Source: SIG452 sp045656345 (GTDB taxonomy: Bacteria > Bacillota > Clostridia > UMGS1840). Taken from it: a DNA stretch of 18,048 nt. Within the stretch, counting starts at the first letter, position 1; the number at the start of each line of letters is the position of its first letter. The stretch is taken from NCBI GenBank assembly GCA_045656345.1, contig JAZOQZ010000103.1, forward strand, positions 1 through 18,048. Reading direction: 5' to 3'. Positions 7,804-14,985 of the stretch are shown piece by piece. The translations under genes were made by a program, and so were the position numbers. The notes under the pieces are model-generated. The model ran no database searches and was not told the DNA's origin. It saw only the letters and a list, made by a program, of their open reading frames with translations.

Positions 7804-8889
7804 TTAGTCACCGAAGCAGGTTCCGATTGCTTTTGCTGCTTGTACCAGCTCACCATTGGGGTCTACTGCTTTGTTGGCACCGATCACATCTTCTAAGGAT
7901 GCATAGGTCATCTGATTGTCTTTTAAAGCAACCATATTACCGAATTTACCTGCCATAGCAAGTTCTACTGCAGCCACACCGTAACGAGTGGATAAAATTC
8001 GGTCAGCAGAAGAAGGTGTTCCACCTCTCTGAATGTGCCCTAAAATGGTAGCACGAGCTTCCAGACCAACCATCTGCTCTAAATCTTCTGCCACTTTCTG
8101 TGCAATACCGCCTAAGCGAACAGGATCGGGGCTATTTTCAATCACTTTTTGAATCACCACTTCACCGGTCACAGATTTTGCACCTTCGGAAACAGCCACA
8201 ACAGAAAATTCTTTGCCTTGCGCAATACGTTTTTTGATATGTTCTGCAACTTTATTGATATCATAAGGAATTTCGGGAATCAAAATAACATCTGCGCCCC
8301 CTGCAATCCCTGCGGATAAGCCAAGAAAACCTGCATATCTTCCCATAATTTCCACGGTGATAATTCTGTGGTGGGATTCAGCAGTGGTATGAATTCTGTC
8401 AATCGCTTCTGTTGCAACACCCACTGCAGTATCAAAACCGAAAGTAGTATCGGTGGAAGATAAGTCATTATCAATAGTTTTTGGTACACCGATTACGGGA
8501 ACGCCTAAACGAGCAAAATCACGTCCACTTGTCAGGGTACCGTCACCACCGATGATAATCATCGCATCAATATTGTTCTTTTTGATGTTTTCCACACCAA
8601 CATGAGAAACATTTCTCTTTACCATATTCCCGTTTTCATCGGGAACTAAGTAATCAAATAAATTATCTTTATTGGAACTAAAAAGAATAGTACCACCTCT
8701 GTGTAAAATACCCGAGGTGTTTTCTAAAGTCAGTTCTACGGTCTGGTTTTCATATAATCCTTTATAACCATTTTTAAAACCGACAACACTCATACCATAC
8801 TTTTCGATTGCTGTTTTAACTACCGCACGAATAACAGGGTTTAAACCGGGACAGTCTCCGCCGCCCGTTAAAATTCCAAGACGTTTCAT
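7804..8889 (-). CDS. pfkA: 6-phosphofructokinase, long mixed-type (GGDG + PKTIDND)
   Basis: Phosphorylates fructose-6-phosphate to the 1,6-bisphosphate, the committing step of glycolysis. The 361-residue protein has the nucleotide-binding start LTGGGDCPGLN (8-17), GGDGT (114-118), PKTIDND with catalytic D140, MGRYAGFLGL (about 183-192) and GGTPSSADR near residue 290. Gly117 is the residue associated with ATP use, whereas Lys137 in PKTIDND is the residue found in PPi-dependent enzymes; E. coli PfkA has Gly there. This G/K combination, and a length about 40 residues over E. coli PfkA, fit the group III family, some of whose members use ATP. The phosphoryl donor is therefore most likely ATP but uncertain. 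Start at 8889 has AAAGGAG five bases upstream. It is a single-gene transcript between its own promoter and terminator, divergent from tex. Confidence 0.93.
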   Translation of the reverse strand: MKRLGILTGGGDCPGLNPVIRAVVKTAIEKYGMSVVGFKNGYKGLYENQTVELTLENTSGILHRGGTILFSSNKDNLFDYLVPDENGNMVKRNVSHVGVENIKKNNIDAMIIIGGDGTLTSGRDFARLGVPVIGVPKTIDNDLSSTDTTFGFDTAVGVATEAIDRIHTTAESHHRIITVEIMGRYAGFLGLSAGIAGGADVILIPEIPYDINKVAEHIKKRIAQGKEFSVVAVSEGAKSVTGEVVIQKVIENSPDPVRLGGIAQKVAEDLEQMVGLEARATILGHIQRGGTPSSADRILSTRYGVAAVELAMAGKFGNMVALKDNQMTYASLEDVIGANKAVDPNGELVQAAKAIGTCFGD

Positions 8890-8906
8890 AGGAACTCCTT
8901 TGGTTG

Positions 8907-8930
8907 TGTCGTATCAGTTTGAGATACACA
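8907..8930 (-). promoter_or_regulatory. Leader hairpin or operator in pfkA 5' region
   Basis: GTATC (8911-8915) and GATAC (8923-8927) are inverted around a 7-nt centre. TGT (8907-8909) and ACA (8928-8930) extend the stem past one bulged base. It sits between the pfkA promoter and its ribosome binding site. It does not resemble a known CggR operator; the role is unknown. Confidence 0.3.
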
Positions 8931-8949
8931 TTATATTTTTTACTTCCTT

Positions 8950-8978
8950 ATTTTACATTATTTTTTATAAAAAATCAA
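8950..8978 (-). promoter_or_regulatory. Promoter for pfkA
   Basis: On the minus strand TTGATT (8973-8978), a 17-nt spacer and TAAAAT (8950-8955). The -10 and spacing match the other promoters in this window. A perfect TATAAT at 8930-8935 is nearer the gene but lacks a -35 partner. Confidence 0.55.
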
Positions 8979-9048
8979 TAGTTTTTAAGAAAATGTTACA
9001 GGATGTCTTGTTTGATGATTGTTATTAAAATATTCTGTCTGTATTTCC

Positions 9049-9077
9049 TTGACATTAGATAAAAAATCAGGTAAAAT
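9049..9077 (+). promoter_or_regulatory. Near-consensus promoter for the tex-mrnC-ttcA transcript
   Basis: TTGACA (9049-9054), a 17-nt spacer and TAAAAT (9072-9077), about 34 nt before the tex start codon. It is divergent from the pfkA promoter in the same intergenic gap. Confidence 0.82.
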
Positions 9078-9110
9078 AAAAAGCAAGATTGTTGTAAGGA
9101 GTCCTAGATT

Positions 9111-11261
9111 ATGAACATCATTCAAATGTTATCACAAGAATTTTCCATCCAGGAAAAATACATACACAATATTGTCAATTTGATTGACGAAAAAAACACT
9201 ATTCCCTTTATCGCACGTTACCGTAAGGAATTAACCAATTCCTGCGATGACCAGGTGTTAAGAGAAATTTTTGACAGACTCACCTATCTTCGTAATTTGG
9301 AAGAAAGAAAACAGGAAATCATAAACTCCATCACCGAGCAGGATAAAATGACCGACGAAATCTTAAAAGATATCGAAGCGGCTACCACCTTAGCAAGAGT
9401 GGAAGATATTTACCGTCCCTTTAAGCAGAAAAAGAAAACCCGTGCATCTGTGGCGAAAGAACGTGGCTTAACTCCCCTCTATGAAAGAATGATTGCGCAG
9501 GAAGATAAAGCAGGTGATATTTTGGAAATTTCCAAAGAATTTATCACCGAAGATGTGCCCACGTCGGAAGATGCTCTGCAGGGTGCTATGGACATTTTAG
9601 CAGAAGATGTAAGTGATAATCCTTCCTGCCGTGATAAAATCCGTAAGCTTTATAATAAATCTGCGCTGATTAACACTGCGGCAAAAGAAGACGATGCAGA
9701 GTCAGTTTATCAGATGTATTATGAATATTCCGAACCTGTTCATAAAATTCCCTCTCACCGTATTCTTGCCATTAACCGTGGTGAAAAAGAAGACATGCTG
9801 AAAGTGGCAGTTGCTATTGATGAGGCAAGCTGTATCCGTGTGTTGGAAAATGAATATTTAAAAACAGAATGTATCTGGACAAATTGTGTAAAAGACGCCA
9901 TTGCAGATGGGTATAAACGTTTGATCCATCCTTCTTTGGAACGGGAAGTTCGTTCTCTGTTAACTGATATGGCATCCGAGCAAGCTATTAAAATTTTTGG
10001 TCTGAATTTAAAGGCGCTGTTAATGCAACCGCCTATCAAAGGAAAAGTGGTGTTGGCGGTTGACCCTGCATACCGTACGGGTTGTAAGATTGCAGTTTGT
10101 GACCAGACAGGTAAAGTGTTGGATACAACAGTCATCTACCCCACTCCTCCCCAGAATAAAATCGCAGAAGCAAAAGTTACTTTAAAGAAACTGATTGAAA
10201 AACATCAGGTTGAAATTATTTCCATAGGAAACGGTACTGCCTCCAAAGAATCCGAATTATTTATTGCAGAACTGATTTCTGAAATGGAACGTCCCTTATC
10301 CTATATGGTGGTATCTGAAGCAGGTGCTTCTGTATATTCTGCATCTAAATTGGGGGCTCAGGAATTTCCTGAATTTGATGTTTCTCTTAGAAGTGCAGTT
10401 TCTATCGGAAGACGTTTACAAGATCCTCTTTCCGAATTGGTAAAAATCGACCCAAAAGCAATTGGTGTTGGACAGTATCAACATGATATGCCTCAGAAAC
10501 GGCTATCCGAAGCGTTACTTGGTGTAGTAGAAGATTGTGTAAACAAGGTTGGTGTAGATTTAAACACTGCGTCTCCGTCTTTATTGGAATATGTTGCAGG
10601 TCTTAGCGCATCTGTTGCTGGAAACATTGTAAAATACCGTGAAGAAAACGGAGCATTCAAGGCTCGTTCTCAGCTTTTAAAAGTGCCGAAGCTTGGTCCG
10701 AAAGCATACACTCAGTGTGCAGGTTTTTTACGAATTCCCGACGGCAAAAACGTGTTGGATAACACAGGTGTGCATCCTGAAACCTACGATGCCTGCAAAG
10801 AAATTTTAAACCGTTTCTCCTACGATTTAACCGATGTAGCAAAAGGAAATATGGGAGAACTCTCTGTGAAAATTGACGGTTATGGCGCAAAAACATTGGC
10901 AGAAGAATTAAATATTGGTCTTCCCACCTTACAGGATATCGTAAAAGAACTCACCAAACCCGGACGTGATATTCGTGATGAACTGCCTCCTCCCCTTCTC
11001 AGAAAAGATATTTTGGATATCAAAGATTTAAAAGAAGGTATGGAGGTAACCGGTACCGTTCGTAACGTTGTGGATTTTGGTGCATTTATTGATTTAGGTG
11101 TGCATCACGACGGATTGGTACACATTTCTCAGATTTCGGATAAATTCATTCGTCACCCCTCCGAAATGCTTTCAGTAGGACAAGTTGTAACAGCCACAGT
11201 ATTATCTGTGGATTTATCCAAAAACAGAATTGCTCTTACCTTAAAAAAGAAACCTTTATAA
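9111..11261 (+). CDS. tex: Tex family RNA-binding protein (YqgF-like, HhH, S1 domains)
   Basis: Nucleic-acid-binding protein of the Tex/YhgF family, implicated in transcription-related processes and conserved widely in bacteria. The 716-residue length is typical. The order is the all-helical Tex N-terminal region (about 1-190), central helical region, and an RNase H-fold YqgF-like domain starting VVLAVDPAYRTGCKIAVCD (about 317-335). Next come tandem helix-hairpin-helix motifs (LNTASPSLLEYVAGLSASVAGNIV and LLKVPKLGPKAYTQCAGFLRI, about 485-540). A C-terminal S1 RNA-binding domain starts at GMEVTGTVRNVVDFGAFIDLGVHHDGLVHISQI (about 645-677). ATG at 9111 has AAGGAG nine bases upstream. It is the first gene of a plus-strand operon with mrnC 21 nt downstream. 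No truncation or missing domain is seen. Confidence 0.96.
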   Translation: MNIIQMLSQEFSIQEKYIHNIVNLIDEKNTIPFIARYRKELTNSCDDQVLREIFDRLTYLRNLEERKQEIINSITEQDKMTDEILKDIEAATTLARVEDIYRPFKQKKKTRASVAKERGLTPLYERMIAQEDKAGDILEISKEFITEDVPTSEDALQGAMDILAEDVSDNPSCRDKIRKLYNKSALINTAAKEDDAESVYQMYYEYSEPVHKIPSHRILAINRGEKEDMLKVAVAIDEASCIRVLENEYLKTECIWTNCVKDAIADGYKRLIHPSLEREVRSLLTDMASEQAIKIFGLNLKALLMQPPIKGKVVLAVDPAYRTGCKIAVCDQTGKVLDTTVIYPTPPQNKIAEAKVTLKKLIEKHQVEIISIGNGTASKESELFIAELISEMERPLSYMVVSEAGASVYSASKLGAQEFPEFDVSLRSAVSIGRRLQDPLSELVKIDPKAIGVGQYQHDMPQKRLSEALLGVVEDCVNKVGVDLNTASPSLLEYVAGLSASVAGNIVKYREENGAFKARSQLLKVPKLGPKAYTQCAGFLRIPDGKNVLDNTGVHPETYDACKEILNRFSYDLTDVAKGNMGELSVKIDGYGAKTLAEELNIGLPTLQDIVKELTKPGRDIRDELPPPLLRKDILDIKDLKEGMEVTGTVRNVVDFGAFIDLGVHHDGLVHISQISDKFIRHPSEMLSVGQVVTATVLSVDLSKNRIALTLKKKPL

Positions 11262-11282
11262 CGGAAAGGAACTCTAAGTTAT

Positions 11283-11678
11283 ATGAATCCTTATCAGTCT
11301 TATTCTTCCCTGACACTTGCCTATGTGGGGGATGCGATATACGAAGTGTTTATCCGCACAAAGTTAACGGAACACGGCGATAAAAAAGTAAATCGTTTAC
11401 ATAAAGAAGCCAAAAATTTTGTCAGTGCAAAAGCACAAAGTCAGATTGTAGAAGCATTACTGGATACTTTCACCCCTGATGAAACTGATATTTTCAAACG
11501 AGGTCGCAACACAAAGGTAAATACCAAGGCCAAGAATGCAGATTTTAAGGAATATCACAATGCTACAGGTTTAGAAGCGCTGTTTGGTTATCTGTATCTT
11601 TCCGGCAATCAAGAACGTCTTACCGAATTGATGGAAGCGTCCTACAAAGTTGCAAAAGAACTGATGGGAGAAGCATAA
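11283..11678 (+). CDS. mrnC: Mini-ribonuclease 3
   Basis: Endoribonuclease made of a lone RNase III catalytic domain without a double-strand-binding domain; in Bacillus it matures the 3' and 5' ends of 23S rRNA. The 131-residue protein has LAYVGDAIYEVFIR (13-26), with the metal-binding Asp and Glu, HKEAKNFVSAKAQ, KRGRN, and YHNATGLEALFGYLYLSG, which carries the second acidic metal site. Length and motifs match the Firmicutes Mini-III family. The ribosome site GGAAAGGA lies about 12 nt before the ATG, slightly far. Its stop codon overlaps the next start as TAATG, implying translational coupling. In many Firmicutes mrnC sits beside cysS; here it follows tex. Confidence 0.92.
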   Translation: MNPYQSYSSLTLAYVGDAIYEVFIRTKLTEHGDKKVNRLHKEAKNFVSAKAQSQIVEALLDTFTPDETDIFKRGRNTKVNTKAKNADFKEYHNATGLEALFGYLYLSGNQERLTELMEASYKVAKELMGEA

Positions 11679-12667
11679 TGGAAAAAGAATATACACTGCT
11701 GGTATTCAATAACGGAACCTTAGTTTATGCAAAAAGTCCTACCCGTTGCTTATTTGATACTGCCCTTCCGGCTTTACCCGGAAAACGGATGGAAGAAATA
11801 TTTCTAAGAGAATCCCTTGAGCAAATAGGAAAATTGGAGCCCAACAAGAAATCATCAGTGAATTTATGTGCCAAAAGTACAGGTTCCCTGTTTGGCGCAC
11901 GAATTGTCAGAACAAAATTTCAAAAAACAGAAACCGTGGTTATTTATACCGATGAAAATCTCAATTTCACCAATTCAGACTTGGCTCCGATCCGAAAAGA
12001 ATCCGTAATGGAATCCATTCTTTCAGAGGATAGCCGTGACATCTATCAGATGATTGAAGAATTAAAAACCACCAGAAATTTGACTCAGATCAAACAACTA
12101 AAAAGAGCGTTCTCCGATTTATACCGAAAAATGGATGACTGTATTGCACAAATTACCGAAAGTGATCCGAAAGAAAAATATCATCAAGAATCCTTTAATT
12201 TTTCGCTGGCAGTGAAAAGCTATTTGGAAACTCTTGAATCAAAATATTCTGATAAACTTTGGGTAACCTATCACGAATTCAAATCTGCGTTTGTGCTTGG
12301 TAGTCGGGAAAAACTGATAAATTTGCTGGATTCCTTCTTTCAAACTTTTCAAAATCATCCTGACACGAAAATTATTGCTCGTCTGACACAGGAAAATGAC
12401 GTTGCAAGTGCAGATTTTACGATACTATCCGCTGATGATAAAACCGAGTTTTCCAAAGAACTTACCGATTTTTCCCGGGATAGCAAAAAGCTTTTGGCAA
12501 AGCATGCCGGTTGCGAAGTGAAAACTTATTTTCTGCCGGGCCAAGGCTACAAAATGACAATTTCTTACGATAGTTATTCCGGTTACAAACTGTATGAGCC
12601 TGAAAATAACACAGAAAGGATTGCACCTTATGAGAAAAATGCTCAGCTACTTACGACGAGCGATTGA
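11678..12667 (+). CDS. Unrecognised protein resembling a degenerate sensor histidine kinase
   Basis: I do not recognise a named family. The 329 residues can be read as a worn-down cytoplasmic histidine kinase. Residues 5-100 are a PAS-like segment (YTLLVFNNGTLVYAKS...ETVVIYTDEN). Two helices at about 108-132 and 140-160 are placed like a DHp dimerisation hairpin but have no His at the phosphorylation site. Residues 172-300 resemble a GHKL ATPase domain (FVLGSREKLINLLDSFFQTF, then LLAKHAGCEVKTYFLPGQGYKMTISYD). The N-box Asn and the DxGxG motif are not found, so ATP binding is doubtful. No transmembrane helix is present. It starts within the mrnC stop (TAATG), and its 3' end overlaps the TtcA-like gene by 38 nt, suggesting tight co-expression with RNA-modification genes. 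The fold assignment is inference; a scaffold or sensory role is possible. Confidence 0.5.
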   Translation: MEKEYTLLVFNNGTLVYAKSPTRCLFDTALPALPGKRMEEIFLRESLEQIGKLEPNKKSSVNLCAKSTGSLFGARIVRTKFQKTETVVIYTDENLNFTNSDLAPIRKESVMESILSEDSRDIYQMIEELKTTRNLTQIKQLKRAFSDLYRKMDDCIAQITESDPKEKYHQESFNFSLAVKSYLETLESKYSDKLWVTYHEFKSAFVLGSREKLINLLDSFFQTFQNHPDTKIIARLTQENDVASADFTILSADDKTEFSKELTDFSRDSKKLLAKHAGCEVKTYFLPGQGYKMTISYDSYSGYKLYEPENNTERIAPYEKNAQLLTTSD

Positions 12668-13370
12668 TGATTATCATATGATTGCAGAAAACGATGTGAT
12701 TGCCGTTGGTATCTCCGGCGGAAAAGACTCTATCGTTTTATTTCAGGCAATGATTGCATTAAAACGGTTTTATCCCATTCCTTTTAATCTAATGGGAATC
12801 ACAGTGGATTTAGGATTTGATACTCCTTTAGAAACCACCAAAATCAAAAAACTGGCAGAAGAAAATGATATTCCCTATCACGTGATTAAAACACAAATCA
12901 AAGAAATTGTATTTGATATCCGAAAAGAAGAAAATCCTTGTTCCTTGTGTGCAAAGCTTCGAAAAGGCGCCTTAATGGATTATGCAAAACAATTAGGGTG
13001 CAATAAAGTTGCCTTGGGACATCACTACGACGATGTGGTGGAAACTTTCTTTATGAAGCTCTTTTACGAAGGTAATATCGGTTGTTTTTCCCCTGTTACC
13101 TACTTAAGCAGAAGAGATATTACGCAAATTCGTCCACTAATTTTTGCCCCTGAGGCGGAAATTAAGTCCACCGCTGAACGCCTGGAACTTCCTGTGTTTA
13201 AAAATCCTTGCCCAAACGACGGAGAAAGCAAACGACAGGAAATCAAAGACTTAATTTATGATTTGCGAAGAGACTATCCCGATTTAAAAGAAAAGGTATT
13301 CGGAGGACTTTGCCGAGCAAAATTATCGGGCTTTACCGACGAAAGAACCCCACGAAAAAAATCGGAATAA
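12630..13370 (+). CDS. TtcA-family tRNA thiolase (PP-loop, Fe-S type)
   Basis: Predicted ATP-dependent sulfur-insertion enzyme acting on tRNA, in the TtcA/TtuA branch of PP-loop proteins; TtcA makes 2-thiocytidine at position 32. The 246-residue protein has the PP-loop SGGKDS (29-34), ALGHHYDD (128-135), and three cysteines, C104 and C107 in PCSLC plus C194 in NPCPNDGES. These match the [4Fe-4S]-binding Cys set of TtcA. It is shorter than E. coli TtcA (about 310). ATG at 12630 with GAAAGGA nine bases upstream is chosen over an in-frame ATG at 12594 that has none. The start overlaps the preceding gene by 38 nt. A cysteine desulfurase gene lies downstream, a plausible sulfur source. Exact target base is not determinable from sequence. 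Confidence 0.85.
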   Translation: MRKMLSYLRRAIDDYHMIAENDVIAVGISGGKDSIVLFQAMIALKRFYPIPFNLMGITVDLGFDTPLETTKIKKLAEENDIPYHVIKTQIKEIVFDIRKEENPCSLCAKLRKGALMDYAKQLGCNKVALGHHYDDVVETFFMKLFYEGNIGCFSPVTYLSRRDITQIRPLIFAPEAEIKSTAERLELPVFKNPCPNDGESKRQEIKDLIYDLRRDYPDLKEKVFGGLCRAKLSGFTDERTPRKKSE

Positions 13371-13380
13371 AAAAATTGAA

Positions 13381-13400
13381 AATACTAAAAAATACTAAAA
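13381..13400 (+). repeat. Tandem 10-bp direct repeat
   Basis: Two perfect back-to-back copies of AATACTAAAA immediately after the TtcA-like gene and running into the left arm of the terminator hairpin. Probably replication slippage; no function is apparent. Confidence 0.6.
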
Positions 13401-13452
13401 AACCCTCTCACCGCTCTTGATATCAAACATAGAATGGTAAGGGGGATTTTTT
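13397..13452 (+). terminator. Terminator/attenuator hairpin between ttcA-like and DUF3343 genes
   Basis: AAAAAACCCTCTCACC (13397-13412) pairs with GGTAAGGGGGATTTTTT (13436-13452), with one mismatch, one G-U pair and one bulge, ending in six T. The loop holds the palindrome TTGATATCAA. The right arm contains an AGGGGG that could act as a ribosome site for an ATG at 13455, so folding would mask it. No promoter was seen between this hairpin and the next gene, so read-through may matter. Confidence 0.65.
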
Positions 13453-13478
13453 ATATGGAAAGCAAAGAAGGAATCTCT

Positions 13479-13745
13479 ATGAAATCTTCTCAATATATTG
13501 CAGTGTTTCAGTCGTTATCGTATGCAGGTCAAATCCGAAACCAATTTTGGTCTGCAAATAAACCCGAAATCGTCAAAACACCCAAAAGTATTATGGGCGG
13601 TTGCTCCTACTCACTGATTTTTTCCAAACAGCAACTTAACGAAATGATTCGGCTGTTGGAAAAACGAAAAAAAGGATTCGTCGGCATTTTTAAAGAAACG
13701 TCCAACGGACGTTATGAGGAAATCACCAATGATTTATCTGGATAA
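13479..13745 (+). CDS. DUF3343 protein, putative sulfur/selenium carrier
   Basis: Small cytoplasmic protein of the DUF3343 family, described in family databases as a putative Se/S carrier. The 88 residues open with YIAVFQSLSYAGQI and carry PKSIMGGCSYSLIF. This matches the family pattern of an early strand, then a Pro and Gly-rich turn with a conserved Cys; the usual CG is CS here. Cys42 is the only cysteine and would be the persulfide or selenide-carrying residue. I chose ATG at 13479 (AGAAGGA six bases upstream), which gives the family's usual N-terminus. An ATG at 13455 with AGGGGG is possible but its ribosome site lies in the terminator stem. The 3' end overlaps the cysteine desulfurase gene by 17 nt, so the two are translated together. 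Confidence 0.75.
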   Translation: MKSSQYIAVFQSLSYAGQIRNQFWSANKPEIVKTPKSIMGGCSYSLIFSKQQLNEMIRLLEKRKKGFVGIFKETSNGRYEEITNDLSG

Positions 13746-14871
13746 CGCCGCCACAAGCAATCACAAACCTTTTGCTGTGAAAAAAGCGGTATGGGACGGA
13801 TTATCTCATCCTGTGAATGTGGGCAGAAATTCATCCAAACAGGCTTTTTATTATGCGGATAAGATTCTGTCTGTTCGGGAGGATATCGGTAAACTGATTG
13901 GTATTTCTGATTATGAAAATATTGTTTTTACAATGAATGCCAGCCACGCTTTGAATTTCGCTATCAAAGGATTTCTGCCTGATGGCGGAAAAATTGTCAC
14001 CACTGTAACGGAGCATAATTCCGTGTTGCGACAGATACTTTCCGATGACAAATATCAGGTGAGTGTCCTCCCTTCTAAAAAAGATCACACGCCTGATTTT
14101 AGGGAATTACCGAAATGCGAAATTCCCTATCAAGGATTACTGATTGTGAATGTGGCATCCAATGTGACAGGGCGGATACTTCCCTATCAGGAAATTTATC
14201 AGAAAGCCAACCAATCGGGTTGGACGGTGCTATTTGATTTTTCTCAGGCAATCGGCAATATCGATATCAATTTAACTCAAATGAACCACACGATGGCAGT
14301 ATTCAGCGGACATAAATCCTTGCTGGGACCTCAGGGAACAGGAGTTTTGTATGTTTCGGAGGATATTTCCCTTTTTTCTGTGTTAGAAGGCGGAACAGGC
14401 AGCTTGTCCAACAGTTTTGTGCAGCCTGATTTTCTACCCGACCAATTTGAAGTGGGCACCTTAAATACACCCGGTATTTTAGGACTTGGTGAAGGAGTGC
14501 GTTTTGTTATCAAACAAACACCTTCTGCATTACTCCATCATAAGCGGGAATTATGCCAAACGGCATACGAAGCACTCAAAGAAATGAAAGATATTTCGCT
14601 TTATCATAACGGTGACTTTCAGAATCATGTGGGAATTTTGTCTTTTAATATTAAAGATTACTATTCTGAAGAAATAGCAAATCTGTTGTCTAAATGGTAT
14701 GGCATCAGCACCCGAGGCGGTTTTCACTGTGCTCCCCTCATGCATCTGGAATTAGGTACCGATAGCCAGGGAACTATCCGAATCAGCCCGGGATACCGTA
14801 CAACAAAAAAAGAAATCAAAAAATTGATTGATGCGATTTATGCTATCACAAAAACAGACGGGTTAACCTAA
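13729..14871 (+). CDS. Cysteine desulfurase, EF2568-type class V aminotransferase
   Basis: PLP enzyme predicted to remove sulfur (or selenium) from cysteine and pass it on as an enzyme-bound persulfide. The 380-residue protein begins MIYLDNAATS, as in this family. Seen in order are TEHNS with H96, D170 (FDFSQAIG), the PLP lysine K196 (FSGHKSLLGPQG), and the catalytic Cys C334 in RGGFHCAPLMH. The last two features place it in the SufS-like EF2568 group (TIGR01977-type). ATG at 13729 is preferred over 13714 because GAGG lies at a good distance before it and the family start fits. It overlaps the DUF3343 gene by 17 nt. Related desulfurases are found near selenium-use genes in some Firmicutes. 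Here the only visible acceptors are DUF3343 and the upstream TtcA-like protein. Its stop codon lies inside the following terminator. Confidence 0.9.
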   Translation: MIYLDNAATSNHKPFAVKKAVWDGLSHPVNVGRNSSKQAFYYADKILSVREDIGKLIGISDYENIVFTMNASHALNFAIKGFLPDGGKIVTTVTEHNSVLRQILSDDKYQVSVLPSKKDHTPDFRELPKCEIPYQGLLIVNVASNVTGRILPYQEIYQKANQSGWTVLFDFSQAIGNIDINLTQMNHTMAVFSGHKSLLGPQGTGVLYVSEDISLFSVLEGGTGSLSNSFVQPDFLPDQFEVGTLNTPGILGLGEGVRFVIKQTPSALLHHKRELCQTAYEALKEMKDISLYHNGDFQNHVGILSFNIKDYYSEEIANLLSKWYGISTRGGFHCAPLMHLELGTDSQGTIRISPGYRTTKKEIKKLIDAIYAITKTDGLT

Positions 14872-14884
14872 CCCGTCTGTTTTT
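14851..14884 (+). terminator. Intrinsic terminator after the cysteine desulfurase
   Basis: AAAACAGACGGGTT (14851-14864) and AACCCGTCTGTTTT (14870-14883) form a perfect 14-bp stem with a 5-nt loop, followed by T-rich sequence. The desulfurase stop codon (14869-14871) lies within it. Confidence 0.9.
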
Positions 14885-14894
14885 CTCTTTTGTC

Positions 14895-14980
14895 AGAACC
14901 CGCGAGATTATTAGATTTTCTCGCTCCGATAGTATATGTAAATATAATAAATCGGCAGACTAATGTATTAAATTTTATAT
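14895..14980. repeat. Truncated copy R1 of the hairpin-rich intergenic repeat
   Basis: Aligns with the right half of the elements at 15576-15760 and 16645-16906 from AGAACCCGCGAG through the AT-rich tail, but ends before the terminal inverted repeat. Both stems are kept: GCGAGA (14902-14907) with TCTCGC (14919-14924), and CCGAT (14926-14930) with ATCGG (14951-14955). It lies between the desulfurase terminator and the 3' end of the pseudogene. Confidence 0.8.
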
Positions 14981-14985
14981 AAATA

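Noticed and set aside
8930..8935. Perfect TATAAT as the pfkA -10
   Set aside because: The sequence 17 nt upstream is ATGTAA, a poor -35; the TTGATT-17-TAAAAT pair is better.
12594..12629. Earlier ATG for the TtcA-like gene
   Set aside because: No ribosome site and adds 12 residues lying over the upstream gene; ATG 12630 has GAAAGGA at proper spacing.
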